DNA of 40,669 bases from a bacterium (GTDB lineage: Bacteria > Zhuqueibacterota > QNDG01 > JABMRT01). The stretch covers positions 1 through 40,669 of the forward strand of contig JAFGEX010000061.1 in NCBI GenBank assembly GCA_016931355.1. Reading direction: 5' to 3'. This document shows positions 1 through 8,189 of the stretch, piece after piece. The position numbers and the translations under genes are program-made. A model generated the notes under the pieces. The model did not search any database. It was not told where the DNA came from and saw only the letters and a list, made by a program, of their open reading frames with translations. Position 1 is the first letter of the stretch; every line of letters begins with the position of its first letter.

Positions 1-522
1 CATCATCATGCGCCGGTAGGGTTTCTGATCATAACTCACGCGAACCATGTACACCTTGCATTCGATGCCGAAAAGATTGCAGGCGAAGGCAAGCGCGCTC
101 CCCCATTGCCCTGCGCCCGTTTCCGTTGTGATCCGCTTGACGCCCTCTTTCTTGTTGAAATAGGCCTGCGCGACGGCCGTATTGGGCTTGTGGCTGCCCG
201 GCGGGCTGACCCCTTCCCATTTATAATAGATCCTGGCCGGCGTATCCAGGGCTTTTTCCCATCTCTTGGCCCGAACCAACGGCGAGGGACGCCAGATTTT
301 GTAGACATCCTGAATTTCCTCCGGGATGTCGACCCACCTCTCCTGGCTGACCTCCTGCATGATGAGAGACATGGGGAACAGGGGCGCCAGGTCATCCGGG
401 CCGATCGGCTTGCCGGTTCCCGGATGGAGAACGGGCGGAAGGGGTTTGGGAAAATCCGCCTGGATGTTGTACCATTGCTTGGGCAGTTCCTTTTCGGACA
501 GCACTATTTTCGTTTCGGACAT
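1..522 (-). CDS. trpB2: TrpB-like PLP-dependent enzyme (tryptophan synthase beta chain, TrpB2 type); C-terminus truncated by window edge
   Basis: My reverse-strand translation reads [99 protein letters not shown], with the TrpB SHKPNTA PLP-lysine region and ETGAGQWG motif. It is missing from the ORF track because it runs off the left edge. Confidence 0.93.
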   Translation of the reverse strand, partial: MSETKIVLSEKELPKQWYNIQADFPKPLPPVLHPGTGKPIGPDDLAPLFPMSLIMQEVSQERWVDIPEEIQDVYKIWRPSPLVRAKRWEKALDTPARIYYKWEGVSPPGSHKPNTAVAQAYFNKKEGVKRITTETGAGQWGSALAFACNLFGIECKVYMVRVSYDQKPYRRMMM

Positions 523-565
523 CAGGCTCCTCCTTGTTGTTCTGATGGATACGGATAAAACAGTG

Positions 566-826
566 TTATGGCTTGCTCAATATCCTGTTGGTCACGGACC
601 GGGGGTCATGGATGATTTTTGCGCCGCGCGTGATCTTGCAGAGGCTGATCCCCAATTCCTGCGCGATCCGTCTCTGGGGCATGTTCTTTTTCAGCCGCTT
701 CATCAGTTCCCATCTCAAAGACAGGTCGTGAATCTCAGCGGGCGTGAGGATCTCTTCCAGAAAACGGCCCATGGAGGCCTCATCCCTGATTCCCGAAAGC
801 ACTTTGACGATTTCCCCGATTTTCAT
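566..826 (-). CDS. TrpR/YerC-family transcriptional regulator
   Basis: [47 protein letters not shown] matches the TrpR fold, including the ITRG recognition-helix region. The start at 826 is preferred over 871, because 871 falls inside a likely -10/operator region. Confidence 0.85.
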   Translation of the reverse strand: MKIGEIVKVLSGIRDEASMGRFLEEILTPAEIHDLSLRWELMKRLKKNMPQRRIAQELGISLCKITRGAKIIHDPRSVTNRILSKP

Positions 827-842
827 GCGACGGCTGCCGTTT

Positions 843-860
843 GTTTCTATTGATAGAAAC
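843..860. promoter_or_regulatory. Perfect 8+2+8 inverted repeat GTTTCTAT-TG-ATAGAAAC, candidate operator of the TrpR-like regulator
   Basis: Read directly; lies 17 nt upstream of the 826 start codon and abuts a plausible -10 box. Confidence 0.6.
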
Positions 861-888
861 AATATAATCAAATTTTCAAGGAATGCAA
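861..888 (-). promoter_or_regulatory. Candidate sigma70 promoter TTGCAT-N16-TATATT for the trpR-like/trpB2 operon
   Basis: Reverse strand ..cTTGCATtccttgaaaatttgatTATATTgtttctat.. Confidence 0.5.
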
Positions 889-975
889 GTCATTTTTTTG
901 TTGATTGTCATTTGAATCATCCGTATTATTATATCCGGCGTGAGGGCTGACTCCGCGTTTTGCCTCAGAGTCAGT

Positions 976-1082
976 GAGCGCATTCTCCTTAGGCTTGCCG
1001 CGGGGTCAGCGAGTGAATCTAAAAGTTTTCTTCCTGACAGATCGAAGATTCCCCGGCAACTCAGTGCCGGGGAGTTTGAATA
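976..1082 (+). repeat. REP/MITE-like palindromic element, copy 1
   Basis: gcgcattctccttaggcttgccgcggggtcagcgagtgaatct..ttcctgacagatcgaagattccccggcaactcagtgccggggagtttgaa; aligns with the reverse complements of 9570-9676 and 40586-40669. Confidence 0.75.
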
Positions 1083-1175
1083 TCCTTACTCCGGTTTTCT
1101 GAACCTTTTTGCCGGAATGAACGTAAAGGGAAAGGAGCATCATGAATCCTGAATGGACATCTGAGGATCTTTAAG

Positions 1176-1697
1176 GTGTTTATGGAATCATCCCCCCTTC
1201 CCATTTTAAAAAGGGCGCCCGGCGTGGTCTTCGACCCTTTCCTCATTTTATCAATGAAATCCATCACCGCCGTGTACCGTATGATCCATGAAAGAGGCGC
1301 CGTTTCTCCGATTCCCGTCGGTCCGGTTTCGATGTCCTGGACCCTGCATCAAAAAGAGGAGGATCATCCGCGGGTGCTTCATGGATCCCGCCATGCCGAA
1401 GGGGACACGCCGGATCACGGACGAATCGTTTCTTTCGATGTCTCTCCGGACCGCCTGTTTAAAAACGGTTATCCCTGCCACGAGGGGCCCGCAATGCTCA
1501 TGTGGCCCGGGAAGGTTTTCCACCGCATTCACACCCATCCCGTCTACGGTTCGGCATCCCTGAATTTCGCTGCGCGGTATCCGGGATTCGATATCAAGAC
1601 CCATTTCAATATCTGCGATCTGAACGCAGAGACAGTTTCTTTCAAGGTCATCCGGGAAGGCCGTCTCGACCAGCCGGACAACGTCAACAACGGTTGA
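1176..1697 (+). CDS. Conserved-looking hypothetical protein (His-rich core PGKVFHRIHTHPVYGSASLNFAARYPGFD)
   Basis: Plus-strand ORF ending just upstream of the ABC operon; protein-like composition; the start is uncertain. Preferred over the antisense ORF 1251..1919, which overlaps the ABC gene start. Confidence 0.5.
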   Translation: MFMESSPLPILKRAPGVVFDPFLILSMKSITAVYRMIHERGAVSPIPVGPVSMSWTLHQKEEDHPRVLHGSRHAEGDTPDHGRIVSFDVSPDRLFKNGYPCHEGPAMLMWPGKVFHRIHTHPVYGSASLNFAARYPGFDIKTHFNICDLNAETVSFKVIREGRLDQPDNVNNG

Positions 1698-1731
1698 GAC
1701 CCTCCCGCCATCAGAGGAACGGGCAAACCTC

Positions 1732-2658
1732 ATGCTTACAGTCAGCCATGTGTCGAAAAGATTCAAGGACATCGCCGCTGTCCAGGATGTTTCTTTCGAG
1801 ATCCGGAAGGGCGAGATATTCGGCCTTCTGGGCCCGAACGGAGCGGGGAAGACAACAACCCTGAACATGATCTGCTCCCTGATCAAACCCGACAGCGGAC
1901 GGATCGAACTGGACGGCATGGAGGTGACGGATAAAAATCCGGGTCTGCGGAAAAAACTGGGCGTGGTGCCTCAGGATGTGGCTCTTTACGAGGAATTTTC
2001 AGCTGTGGACAATCTGAAATTCTGGGGCGGGCTGTACGGCCTCAAAGGGACACCGCTCAAATCAAGAATCGCTGAAGTGCTGAGCCTGGTGGGCCTGGAG
2101 GAACGCAGCCGGGACAGGATGAAAACCTATTCCGGCGGCATGAAGCGACGGTTGAACCTGGCCTGCGGCATGATTCACAATCCCGGCCTCCTTCTCCTCG
2201 ATGAACCGACGGTCGGCATCGATCCCCAGGGAAGGCATGCGATGCTCGACATGATTCGCCGGGCCGCAAAATCCGGCACCACCATTCTGTACACCACGCA
2301 TTACCTGGACGAGGCGGAATCTCTCTGCGACCGCCTGTGCATCATGGACCACGGCCGCGTCCTGGCCACGGGAAACCAGGACGAAATCAAGCGCATCGTC
2401 GGCGAGAACAGGATTTTCAAGGTGACCGGCGTATTCGAGGCCCGGAACGCGGAGGAAATGCCGGGCCGTATACCTGAATTGACGCTTCTTTCACTACGGC
2501 CGAATGAAGTCCTGTACAGCCTGCCTGTCCGGCAGCAGACCGGTAAGCTCATCGAAACCCTGATTGCATCCGGATTTCAAATCGAAAATCTGTCCATCAA
2601 GGAACCGAGCCTGGATTCCGTGTTCCTCAAACTGACTGGAAAGGAACTCCGGGATTGA
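1732..2658 (+). CDS. ABC transporter ATP-binding protein (ABC-2 exporter, CcmA/drug type)
   Basis: Walker A GPNGAGKTT, signature YSGGMKRRL, Walker B LLLLDEPTVGID. Confidence 0.95.
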   Translation: MLTVSHVSKRFKDIAAVQDVSFEIRKGEIFGLLGPNGAGKTTTLNMICSLIKPDSGRIELDGMEVTDKNPGLRKKLGVVPQDVALYEEFSAVDNLKFWGGLYGLKGTPLKSRIAEVLSLVGLEERSRDRMKTYSGGMKRRLNLACGMIHNPGLLLLDEPTVGIDPQGRHAMLDMIRRAAKSGTTILYTTHYLDEAESLCDRLCIMDHGRVLATGNQDEIKRIVGENRIFKVTGVFEARNAEEMPGRIPELTLLSLRPNEVLYSLPVRQQTGKLIETLIASGFQIENLSIKEPSLDSVFLKLTGKELRD

Positions 2659-3905
2659 TACTCCACCTTCTGAAAAAGGACATCTCGCGGAAATTCAGGG
2701 AGCCTTTCGGATTCCTTATACTGACCTCCATCCCGCTCGTATTCTCTCTGCTGATCGGCATGATATTCGGCCCGGGTTCGGGGAAAGAACCGTCCCTTAA
2801 GGTTAAAATCCTGATCGCGGACCGGGATTCAAGCTTCGTTTCCGAAATGTTCTGCAATGTTTTCGGCGGAAGCCGGATGAATGATCTGTTCAGCATGGAG
2901 AAAACGGACTCCTTATCAGGACGCCTTCGGATGGAAAAAGGCGAAGCCTCAGCCCTGCTGGTCATCCCGGACGGTTTCGGAGACGCGGTGCTGGACCGGA
3001 AGCGGACCTCCCTGGTTCTGATCAAGAATCCAAGCGAGGCATTTGCGCCCAAAATAGCGGAACAGACCGTGTCGATCCTGTGCGAAGCCTCCGAAAGGCT
3101 GGTCCGTATCGCCTCCTCCCCCATCCAGGTCATCCGCAAGGGCATACGGGAGGATTCCGAATTCTCCGAAGTGGAGATCGCCCTGCTTGCCATTCAGATA
3201 CGCCGCCTGATCTCGAAGGTGGAGGATATTCTGATTCCTCCGCAAATCGCGATACGCGACGAGAAGGCGGTCAGTCAGCACGAGGAAAAACAACCGTCAT
3301 CGGTCATGTACACGCATATCATCTCCGGTTTCCTGACCTTCTTCATGCTTTTCGTCATCGAAGCGCTGGCGCGCGACCTTTTCCAGGAACAGGACATGCA
3401 CACGCTGAGCCGTTTGCGTACGGGGCCGGTTTCCCTTGCGCAGTTCGTTGCCTCCAAGCAGGTTTTCCTGTTCCTCATGGGCCTTCTTTCCTATTCCATG
3501 GTCTGGCTGATGGCCGGTGTATTTTTCGGTTTGAAGGTGCCCTTGAGGATCATGCCTGTTTTCATGGCATTCTCCGTGCTGCTTCTCTCCTCGCTCACGG
3601 GAATCGTCGGTCTCATCTACAGCCTGGCCCGGACAAGATCCCAGGCGCAGGAGATATCCCCGGCCCTGTTCATCCTGTTCGGCATGCTGGGCGGCGCCAT
3701 GGTGTCCATTAACAACCTGCCGCATTTTCTACAGGGGCTTTCCGTGATATCGCCCGTTTACTGGGGTCAGGACGGCATAAAAATTCTCCTGCTGAGACCG
3801 GAAGACGCCTCCTCCGTCCTGATCCACATTTTGATTTTTTCGATTCTGACCGTTGTTTTCAACGGAGCCGCTTATCTGCTCTTTTACAGGAAATTCCGCT
3901 CATGA
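2655..3905 (+). CDS. ABC-2 type transporter permease
   Basis: N-terminal TM, large extracytoplasmic domain, then C-terminal TM segments; TTG start overlaps the ATPase stop. Confidence 0.85.
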   Translation: MILHLLKKDISRKFREPFGFLILTSIPLVFSLLIGMIFGPGSGKEPSLKVKILIADRDSSFVSEMFCNVFGGSRMNDLFSMEKTDSLSGRLRMEKGEASALLVIPDGFGDAVLDRKRTSLVLIKNPSEAFAPKIAEQTVSILCEASERLVRIASSPIQVIRKGIREDSEFSEVEIALLAIQIRRLISKVEDILIPPQIAIRDEKAVSQHEEKQPSSVMYTHIISGFLTFFMLFVIEALARDLFQEQDMHTLSRLRTGPVSLAQFVASKQVFLFLMGLLSYSMVWLMAGVFFGLKVPLRIMPVFMAFSVLLLSSLTGIVGLIYSLARTRSQAQEISPALFILFGMLGGAMVSINNLPHFLQGLSVISPVYWGQDGIKILLLRPEDASSVLIHILIFSILTVVFNGAAYLLFYRKFRS

Positions 3906-5050
3906 GGACATCGCTCATCATTGCCTGGCAGGCATTGAAAATAATGGCACAGAACAAGGCTGTCCTGGTCTGGACCCTTCTGATCCCCTGTCTGTACATC
4001 TTCATTTTCGGAAATGCGTTCAAGCAGGGGGATCCGTCGGATTCACGGGCGTATCTGGCCGTCCACGACCGGGACGGCGGCCGCCTGTCCGAAAGGCTCA
4101 TCGCCTCCCTGAAGACTGAAAACATCATTCTGGAGGTGAACCCGGACAGTACGAAGCGGAACCTAACACGCGAATTGACCATCCCCGCCGGATTCACTGA
4201 AAAACTGCTGTCCGGCAAAAGAGACACCCTGAATTATCACAAGCGGGCGGATTCCAACATCGAGGCGGATATGAACGCCGAACTGGCCGTCAGGCGGGCC
4301 GCCTACCGGCTGGTGGCGGACATGGCCGAACTGCGGGTCAAAGGAAAAGCTCTTCAGCCCGCCCGGTTTGCGGAACTCGACTCTTCCGAAGCTTTAATTC
4401 GCGTGAATGCCTCATTCGCGGGGAGATATGCCTCCATCCCAAGCGGCTTCAGCCAGCAGGTGCCTTCCAACATCGTTCAATTCGTCCTGCTCATCATCTT
4501 CATCTATGCGGGGAGCATGGTCTTCGAAGAGCGGCAGTCCGGGCTGCTGAAAAGGATCCGCACTGCGCCGGTCGGCTATTTTTCGCTTTTTACCGGAAAA
4601 CTCGGCGGGTCCGTCCTGATCGGCATCGTGCAGTGCCTGCTGCTGCTCTTCATCGGGCGCTTCGTTTTCGGCGTGCATTACGGCCATTCTCCGGCTGCGC
4701 TCGTTCTGACCATTCTGCTGTATGTCATGACGGTCAGTGCCATGGGGCTTTGCCTCGGTTTCATGGTGAAAAACAGCGACAAGCTGCTGGGATTGGCCAT
4801 TGTATCCGCCCTGATCATGGCCGCCCTGTCCGGATGCTGGTGGCCGATCGAAATCACACCGCCCTGGGCTCAGAAAATCGCCCTGCTGCTTCCCTCCGGC
4901 CTGGCCCTGAAAAGCCTGCATTTCCTCATTTCCTTCGGCAGGGGATTCGAAACGGTCTGGCCGTACCTGCTCGCCCAGGCCGGATTCGCAGCCGGATTCA
5001 CCCTGCTCTTCGCCCGTATCCTTTCCAGGACATCCTTCAGCAACAACTGA
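3902..5050 (+). CDS. ABC-2 type transporter permease
   Basis: Same architecture as the preceding gene; ATGA overlap with it. Confidence 0.87.
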   Translation: MRTSLIIAWQALKIMAQNKAVLVWTLLIPCLYIFIFGNAFKQGDPSDSRAYLAVHDRDGGRLSERLIASLKTENIILEVNPDSTKRNLTRELTIPAGFTEKLLSGKRDTLNYHKRADSNIEADMNAELAVRRAAYRLVADMAELRVKGKALQPARFAELDSSEALIRVNASFAGRYASIPSGFSQQVPSNIVQFVLLIIFIYAGSMVFEERQSGLLKRIRTAPVGYFSLFTGKLGGSVLIGIVQCLLLLFIGRFVFGVHYGHSPAALVLTILLYVMTVSAMGLCLGFMVKNSDKLLGLAIVSALIMAALSGCWWPIEITPPWAQKIALLLPSGLALKSLHFLISFGRGFETVWPYLLAQAGFAAGFTLLFARILSRTSFSNN

Positions 5051-5455
5051 AAATTTTCAAACAGCCGGATCCCGGTTCCGTCACGCAGGATTTTTCCATG
5101 CGGCATCACCAGGCCGTTATCCGGTTTCGGGACGACCTGTCCGCAATGACACATGCGGGCTCTTCCGCAGTTCAGGCAGGTTTAAATCCGGTCTGAATCG
5201 GATGGGCGGCCGTGTGGATCGGCGGGGCAACCGCAACGGGCGCGGACGGCAATCGTTTCGGCAGACCCGCAAATGGAATGACCGATGCATTCCCTGCGCA
5301 TGATCCGCGAACGCCTGATTCCCCCGAAGCGGGATGTTCCTTCCGGTTCGATCGCGCGGCAGGTCAACCGGCTTGATACGTCCCCCGTCCTGCCCGGAAG
5401 ACCGGGCGAGTGTCGGTTTTTTTTCGGGCAAAATCAGAACCGAACGTCTAAAAGG

Positions 5456-5483
5456 AAAAAGCCGCAACTTCCGGCGGCTTTTT
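5456..5483. terminator. Rho-independent terminator (bidirectional), 3' of kamA
   Basis: AAAAAGCCGC-aacttccg-GCGGCTTTTT perfect 10-bp stem. Confidence 0.85.
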
Positions 5484-5557
5484 CACAGGGCAATCACCGT
5501 GCGATACGGATCATTTCTGCGTCGCAGAGACGCACGGCCGCGCGTCTCTGCGGAATA

Positions 5558-6664
5558 TCAGAATATTTCCTCCAGTTCCATGGCTGCAAAATGGGATTCG
5601 CGCACCGTTTTACGCCTGCGCGCGGATCGGGGCTGGTTGTAAACGTAACGTTTGCCTTCGTAATTGCGCAGAATCACCTCTTTGTCCGTGATGCTCTGCA
5701 CGTACTCGGGCAGCAGCGGGATCTTCCCCCCCCCGCCGGGCGCATCGATCACAAAATGGGGCACCGCGAGTCCGGAGGTCCAGCCGCGCAGGGCCTTGAT
5801 GATCTCGAGGCCTTTTTCAACGCGCGTTCGGAAATGTTCGGTGCCGAAAACCATGTCCGCCTGGTAGATGTAATAGGGACGCACGCGGGCCTGGAGAAGC
5901 TTCTGCATGAGTTTTTTCATGACCTCCGGATCGTCGTTGACGCCTTTAAGCAGGACGGTCTGGTTCCCGAGCGGGATGCCCGCATCGGCCAGGCGTCCGA
6001 GCGCCTCTACGGCGGGCGGCGCAAGCTCGTCCGGATGGTTGAAATGCACATTCATGAAAAGCGGATGGTACTGCTTGAGAACCTGGACCAGTTCAGGTGT
6101 GATGCGCTGGGGCAGGAAGCAGGGCACGCGCGTTCCAATCCTGAGGATCTGGATGTGCGGAATGCTCCGCAGATTCCGCAGAATGTAATCGATTTTATCA
6201 TCGGGCAGCAGCAGGGGATCCCCGCCGGAAATGATCACGTCGCGTATCTCCGGATGATCCCCGATATACTGGATGCCCTCGTCGATGTAACGCATGCTGA
6301 TCTTGGACGGATCCCCGACCTTGCGCTTCCGGGTGCAGAATCGGCAGTAGGAGGCGCAGACCGGAGAAACCAGGAAGAGGCATCTGTCCGGATACCGGTG
6401 CACAATATTGTTCACCGGTGAATCCTGGTCCTCCCCCAGGGGGTCTTCAAAGAGTTCGCCGTCCTCCAGTTCCCGGATGTCCGGGACCACCTGTTTGTAG
6501 AGGGGATCCCCCTTTTCCTTGATCAGTGAAAGATAATAAGGGGTGATCTTGATGGCAAAATGCTTTTCCATTTTCTGCATCTGGTCCAAAGGAATGTCGA
6601 ACTTTTCCGACAACGTTTTGGCATCCGAGATGCTGTCCTTCAAGATCTTTTGCCATGAGTCCAT
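5558..6664 (-). CDS. kamA: KamA-family radical SAM aminomutase (lysine 2,3-aminomutase-like)
   Basis: HRYPDRCLFLVSPVCASYCRFCTRKRKVG (CxxxCxxC), ISGGDPLLL, RVRPYYIYQADMVFGTEHFRT, FVIDAPGGGGKIP, KEVILRNYEG. The clostridial LAM C-terminal Cys cluster is absent. Confidence 0.93.
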   Translation of the reverse strand: MDSWQKILKDSISDAKTLSEKFDIPLDQMQKMEKHFAIKITPYYLSLIKEKGDPLYKQVVPDIRELEDGELFEDPLGEDQDSPVNNIVHRYPDRCLFLVSPVCASYCRFCTRKRKVGDPSKISMRYIDEGIQYIGDHPEIRDVIISGGDPLLLPDDKIDYILRNLRSIPHIQILRIGTRVPCFLPQRITPELVQVLKQYHPLFMNVHFNHPDELAPPAVEALGRLADAGIPLGNQTVLLKGVNDDPEVMKKLMQKLLQARVRPYYIYQADMVFGTEHFRTRVEKGLEIIKALRGWTSGLAVPHFVIDAPGGGGKIPLLPEYVQSITDKEVILRNYEGKRYVYNQPRSARRRKTVRESHFAAMELEEIF

Positions 6665-6700
6665 GGGTCTTGTGATTATCCTCCTTGTGTTTTAGGAATT

Positions 6701-7177
6701 CTACAGGCGCTTGACGAAAATCAGCCTGTCGTCTCCTGTTTTGTAAAAATCCTTGATCCGTGCCTCCAACGCATACCGGTTGCTCTGGTAGAACTGCTGT
6801 GTCGGCTTGTATTTCTTCTGTGAAGAGGTTTCAATGATGATGATCTTCCCCTGCTTCTGAATGACCTGCTGCTCCACAAACTGGAGAAGGGTTTTTCCGA
6901 TCCCTTCCTGCTGTCTGTCGGGAGACACGGCGATCCAGTACAGATCATAGGTGCCTTCCGTCGCCGGGGTGGGACCGAAGCAGACGTATCCGACTACATT
7001 CTTTTTATCCTCCGCGGCCACATAGATGAGATAATCCTTCTGATCCTTGTTGAACAGGTAGCAGTCGATCAGCTCCATGGCCACTTCGATCTCGGGCATT
7101 GTGAACATATCCGTCTGCTGCAGGATCTCATAGAGGGCGCTTCGGTCGCCCGGGAGCATTTTCCGTATGTCAATCAC
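6701..7177 (-). CDS. GNAT-family N-acetyltransferase
   Basis: DLYWIAVSPDRQQEGIGKTLLQFVEQQ: acetyl-CoA binding Q/RxxGxG/A-like motif; next to kamA. Confidence 0.87.
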   Translation of the reverse strand: MIDIRKMLPGDRSALYEILQQTDMFTMPEIEVAMELIDCYLFNKDQKDYLIYVAAEDKKNVVGYVCFGPTPATEGTYDLYWIAVSPDRQQEGIGKTLLQFVEQQVIQKQGKIIIIETSSQKKYKPTQQFYQSNRYALEARIKDFYKTGDDRLIFVKRL

Positions 7178-8189
7178 GCGGCCTCCTTTGATAGGCCAGA
7201 TCGATGAGGAGGTTTACGAATTCCGCGTAAGGGATCCCCGCAGCCTTCAGGCCCTTCGCATAACCGGCATCCGGCGAAATGTCCGGATTGGGATTGTATT
7301 CCAGCACGAATATCTTTCCGGCGGAGTTGACCCGGACATCGATCCGGCCGTAATCCCTGCCGTTGAGGAGCCGGTACACCTGCAGGGCGACATTCTTCAA
7401 TTTCGTCCTGAGCTCGCTCCGGATGGGCGCCGGGCAAACGGAAGGCGTCCTCCGGTACATGGGATGGGACTCGATCCACTTGGCTTCATAACTCGTGATA
7501 TGCGGTTCGCCTTTCCGGAGCGCCGAAAAATCGATCTCGGAAACAGGGAGCGCCTTCGGGGGATAATTGCCGAGAATGCCGATGTTGAATTCCCGGCCTT
7601 CGATGTATTTCTCCACCAGTACGGGCTGGTGATAGAGTCTCAATAAAAATTGAACCTTTTCCTGCAATTCCTCCAGATTATGAACCACGGCATCGTGGGA
7701 GATGCCGAGGCTGGCGTCCTCGGATGCCGGTTTGGCGATGAGCGGATATTTCAACGATGACCTTCTGGGCTCCGACGTATAAACCTCGTAGGGAGGCGTA
7801 CTGATTTTCCGCGATTCGAAAATCTGCTTGGACAGCACCTTGTTCTGCGCGAATCCCAGGGTGAGGGCCGGATTCCCCGTATAGGGAATACCCAGCATTT
7901 CCCATATGCCGGCCACGTGCATCTCGTTTCTCGAACTGCCGCGGTAACCCTCGCAGAAATTGAAGATGACATCCGGCCTGCGCCGCCGGATTTTCGGGAC
8001 ATCCGTCACAATGTTTTCAAGTTCGAATATCGCGACCGTATGCCCTGCCTCCCGCGCCGCCTCGGTCACGGCACTGACCTCCTGCGAGACGGCTTCCTCG
8101 GAAATGGAGTCCACCGCAGACTGCGGCAGCTGTCCGGATTGATTATAGACGACGAGCACGCGGTATCTTTTATTCTTGGGCCGCTTCAC
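7170..8189 (-). CDS. D-Ala-D-Ala ligase-like ATP-grasp enzyme (second in operon)
   Basis: YPLIAKPASEDASLGI, VLVEKYIEGREFNIGILGN, YGRIDVRVNSAGKIFVLEYNPNPDISP. Confidence 0.9.
   Translation of the reverse strand: MKRPKNKRYRVLVVYNQSGQLPQSAVDSISEEAVSQEVSAVTEAAREAGHTVAIFELENIVTDVPKIRRRRPDVIFNFCEGYRGSSRNEMHVAGIWEMLGIPYTGNPALTLGFAQNKVLSKQIFESRKISTPPYEVYTSEPRRSSLKYPLIAKPASEDASLGISHDAVVHNLEELQEKVQFLLRLYHQPVLVEKYIEGREFNIGILGNYPPKALPVSEIDFSALRKGEPHITSYEAKWIESHPMYRRTPSVCPAPIRSELRTKLKNVALQVYRLLNGRDYGRIDVRVNSAGKIFVLEYNPNPDISPDAGYAKGLKAAGIPYAEFVNLLIDLAYQRRPRD

Noticed and set aside
1251-1919. 222-aa minus-strand ORF
   Set aside because: Overlaps the start of the clear ABC ATPase gene and has low-quality composition; the plus-strand ORF 1176..1697 is more protein-like.
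5392-5424. Second terminator after the ABC operon (GCCCGG-aaga-CCGGGC then a T run)
   Set aside because: The stem and the T run are separated by about 9 nt, so it is not a standard intrinsic terminator.
5285-6421. 378-aa plus-strand ORF
   Set aside because: Antisense shadow of kamA; no family features. The same applies to 19990..21288 (+), 21185..22138 (+), 26803..27729 (+), 30527..31480 (-), 13881..14657 (-) and 33771..34685 (+).
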